Below, piece by piece: positions 4,950 through 6,556 of a stretch of 6,556 nt of DNA. This stretch comes from an uncultured Planctomycetaceae bacterium (GTDB lineage: Bacteria; Planctomycetota; Planctomycetia; Pirellulales; Pirellulaceae). The first letter of the stretch is position 1. Every line of letters begins with the position of its first letter. A program made the position numbers and the translations under genes. Under the pieces are notes generated by a model. It worked only from the letters and a program-made list of their open reading frames with translations. It made no database searches and was not told the DNA's origin. The stretch lies in assembly GCA_903927685.1 (NCBI GenBank), contig CAIYOB010000322.1:1-6556 (forward strand). The letters are read 5' to 3'.

Positions 4950-6556
4950 ATGAGACTTCGCACAATGACGCTGGTCTTCGGCACGCTGATTCTGGCCAGC
5001 CGGGTCGTGACGGCCGCGGACTTGTTTGTTGCCGTTCAGGGCAGCGACGCCAATCCGGGCACTGAGGAACGACCGTTTGCCACGCTGGAACGGGCGCGGG
5101 ATGAGATCCGGCGTCTCAAGGCGGGAGGCTTGCTTCCGGCGCGGGGGATGACCGTCCAGGTTGGCGGCGGCGTCTACGAATTGCCGCGGCCGCTGACACT
5201 GACGGACCTGGACAGCGGCCGGGAGGGTGCGCCCGTCGAGTATCGAGCGCGGCGGGGCGAAGTGGTCCGGCTAACCGGCGGGCGCACGGTCACCGGCTGG
5301 AAGCCCGTTGACGATGCGGAGGTCCTGCGGCGTCTGGATCCGGCGGCGGCAGGCCAGGTCTTTCAGGCCGACCTCCGGGCGCTGGGCATCACGGATTTTG
5401 AGGGGATCGGAAACGCCAGGACGTACGAATCCGATCCGGGCCTGGAGTTGTTCTTTCAGGACCAGCCGATGACCGTAGCACGCTATCCGAACTCCGGCTA
5501 CCTGCGGATCGCCGACGTGCTGGACGCCAACGGCGTCGCGGCGTCCGGGCGGGCCAACACGCCCGAGGGCCGGTTTGTGTGCGACGACCCGCGGCCGGCG
5601 CGGTGGGCGGGGGAAAAGGGCGTCTGGCTGCACGGGTTCTGGCTCTACGACTGGGCCGACTTGCGACTGCCTTTGGCCGCCGTGGACCCCGCGGCTCGCA
5701 CGATCAGCCTGGGGTCGGGGAACGGCCGGTCGTTCGATCTCCGCAAAGGCCAGTGGTTCTACGCCGAAAACGTGCTCGCTGAACTGGATAGTCCCGGCGA
5801 GTGGCACCTGGACCGCGACGCGGGCCTGTTGTACTTCTGGCCACCGGCGCCGCTGGCCTCGGGACAAGCGGTCGTTTCGGTCGTCCGCGACTTGATCCGC
5901 TTGGACGGCGCCTCGTACATCACCTTCCGCGGCCTGCGAGTCGAGGCCGGGCGCGGCAGCGGCTTCCTCGTCCGCGGCGGCGCGCACGTCCGCGTCGTGG
6001 CGGGCACGATTCGCAACTTGGGCAACTGGGGCGTCAAGGTCTATGGCGGCACGAGTCACGGGGTGGTCGGCTGCGACATTGATCAGACCGGTCAAGGCGG
6101 CATTCATCTCGAAGGCGGTGACCGCAAGACGCTGACCTCGGCCGGGCACTACGCGGAAAACAACCACATCCACCACACGGCCCGCTGGGATCCGGTCTAC
6201 CAGCAGGGGATCACGGTCTTCGGCGTCGGCAATCGGGCCACGCACAACCTGATCCATCACGTGCCGCACATCGCCATCGGCTTTACGGGCAACGAGCAGA
6301 CCATCGAATACAACGAGATCCACACCGCTGTGTTCCAGTCGAACGACGCGGGCGCGATCTACACTTCGCCGCCCGACGAAACCTGGTCCATGCGCGGGCA
6401 CAAGATCCGCTTCAATTACCTGCACAACATCCACGGCTTCGAGGGCAAGGGCTGCCTGGGCGTCTACCTGGACGACTGTTTTTCATCCGCCGACATTTCC
6501 AGCAACGTGTTCTACGACGTCGCGACCGCCATCCTGATCGGCGGCGGGCGGGACAA
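4950..6556 (+). CDS. Secreted right-handed parallel beta-helix protein, 3' end cut by the window
   Basis: Open without interruption from ATG 4950 to the right edge: 535 residues seen, with the C-terminus missing. Residues 1-23 are a signal peptide (MRLR, hydrophobic TLVFGTLILA, cleavage near VTA-AD). DLFVAVQGSDANPGTEERPF (24-43), followed by ATLERARDEIR, is the usual opening of large secreted beta-helix carbohydrate-active proteins. Residues ~66-115 form the first turns (VQVGGGVYELPRPL). An insert at ~155-300 contains ELFFQDQPMTVARYPN (166-181) and two Trp-rich stretches. From ~312 the helix proper runs with turns ending in Asn or His (NNHIHHT, HNLIHHV, YNEIHTA, FNYLHNI, SNVFYDV). Asp466 (NDAGAIYT) and Asp508-509 (YLDD) are reasonable active-site candidates. 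The arrangement resembles GH141-like enzymes (fucosidase/xylanase) more than simple pectate lyases, but the family is an inference. RBS GAGG, spacing five. Likely co-transcribed with the hydrolase upstream. Confidence 0.87.
   Translation, partial: MRLRTMTLVFGTLILASRVVTAADLFVAVQGSDANPGTEERPFATLERARDEIRRLKAGGLLPARGMTVQVGGGVYELPRPLTLTDLDSGREGAPVEYRARRGEVVRLTGGRTVTGWKPVDDAEVLRRLDPAAAGQVFQADLRALGITDFEGIGNARTYESDPGLELFFQDQPMTVARYPNSGYLRIADVLDANGVAASGRANTPEGRFVCDDPRPARWAGEKGVWLHGFWLYDWADLRLPLAAVDPAARTISLGSGNGRSFDLRKGQWFYAENVLAELDSPGEWHLDRDAGLLYFWPPAPLASGQAVVSVVRDLIRLDGASYITFRGLRVEAGRGSGFLVRGGAHVRVVAGTIRNLGNWGVKVYGGTSHGVVGCDIDQTGQGGIHLEGGDRKTLTSAGHYAENNHIHHTARWDPVYQQGITVFGVGNRATHNLIHHVPHIAIGFTGNEQTIEYNEIHTAVFQSNDAGAIYTSPPDETWSMRGHKIRFNYLHNIHGFEGKGCLGVYLDDCFSSADISSNVFYDVATAILIGGGRD

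Noticed and set aside
5271..6434. 387-codon minus-strand open frame opposite the beta-helix gene
   Set aside because: Antisense shadow of a frame that is open for 535 codons with clear beta-helix turns; no recognisable motif in the antisense product.

Overview
The window looks like a piece of a GC-rich Planctomycetes chromosome, probably from the Pirellulales or a relative. This is inferred from high GC, secreted carbohydrate-active proteins of types common in that phylum, a long-form PPi-dependent phosphofructokinase and intergenic DNA packed with short repeats. No rRNA or marker gene is present to fix the lineage.

Layout: (1) At the extreme left edge (1-37, minus) lies the first dozen codons of a gene reading out of the window, behind a good ribosome binding site. 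(2) 38-430 has no supportable gene but holds one copy each of two short repeats (A at 250-275, B at 311-342) and a hairpin just past the next gene's stop. (3) 431-2125 (minus) is a complete PPi-dependent 6-phosphofructokinase of the long (~560 aa) type, with a plausible promoter at 2149-2177. (4) 2126-2669 is a divergent intergenic region of 544 bp holding a 13-bp tandem duplication, a 42-bp tandem duplication (repeat B) and a large nested inverted repeat that carries repeat A. (5) 2670-4838 (plus) is a secreted DUF5060-type (beta/alpha)8 glycoside hydrolase with a C-terminal calcium-binding, thrombospondin type 3-like tail. (6) 4839-4949 is a short spacer with a hairpin and a mini-ORF. (7) 4950 to the right edge (plus) is a secreted right-handed parallel beta-helix protein resembling GH141-like or polysaccharide-lyase-like enzymes, cut by the window end.

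Function: the two plus-strand genes are probably co-transcribed or co-regulated and look like a small polysaccharide-degradation locus; the substrate cannot be read from sequence. The divergent phosphofructokinase is a cytoplasmic glycolysis/gluconeogenesis enzyme with no obvious mechanistic tie to them.

The most unusual signal is in the non-coding DNA. The same two repeat families occur on both sides of the phosphofructokinase gene, in opposite orientations and mirror order (A-B-gene-B'-A'), and the right-hand side contains a 30-bp near-perfect inverted repeat inside a second, 13-bp perfect one. This may be a REP- or MITE-like repeat population, or less likely the footprint of a mobilised cassette.
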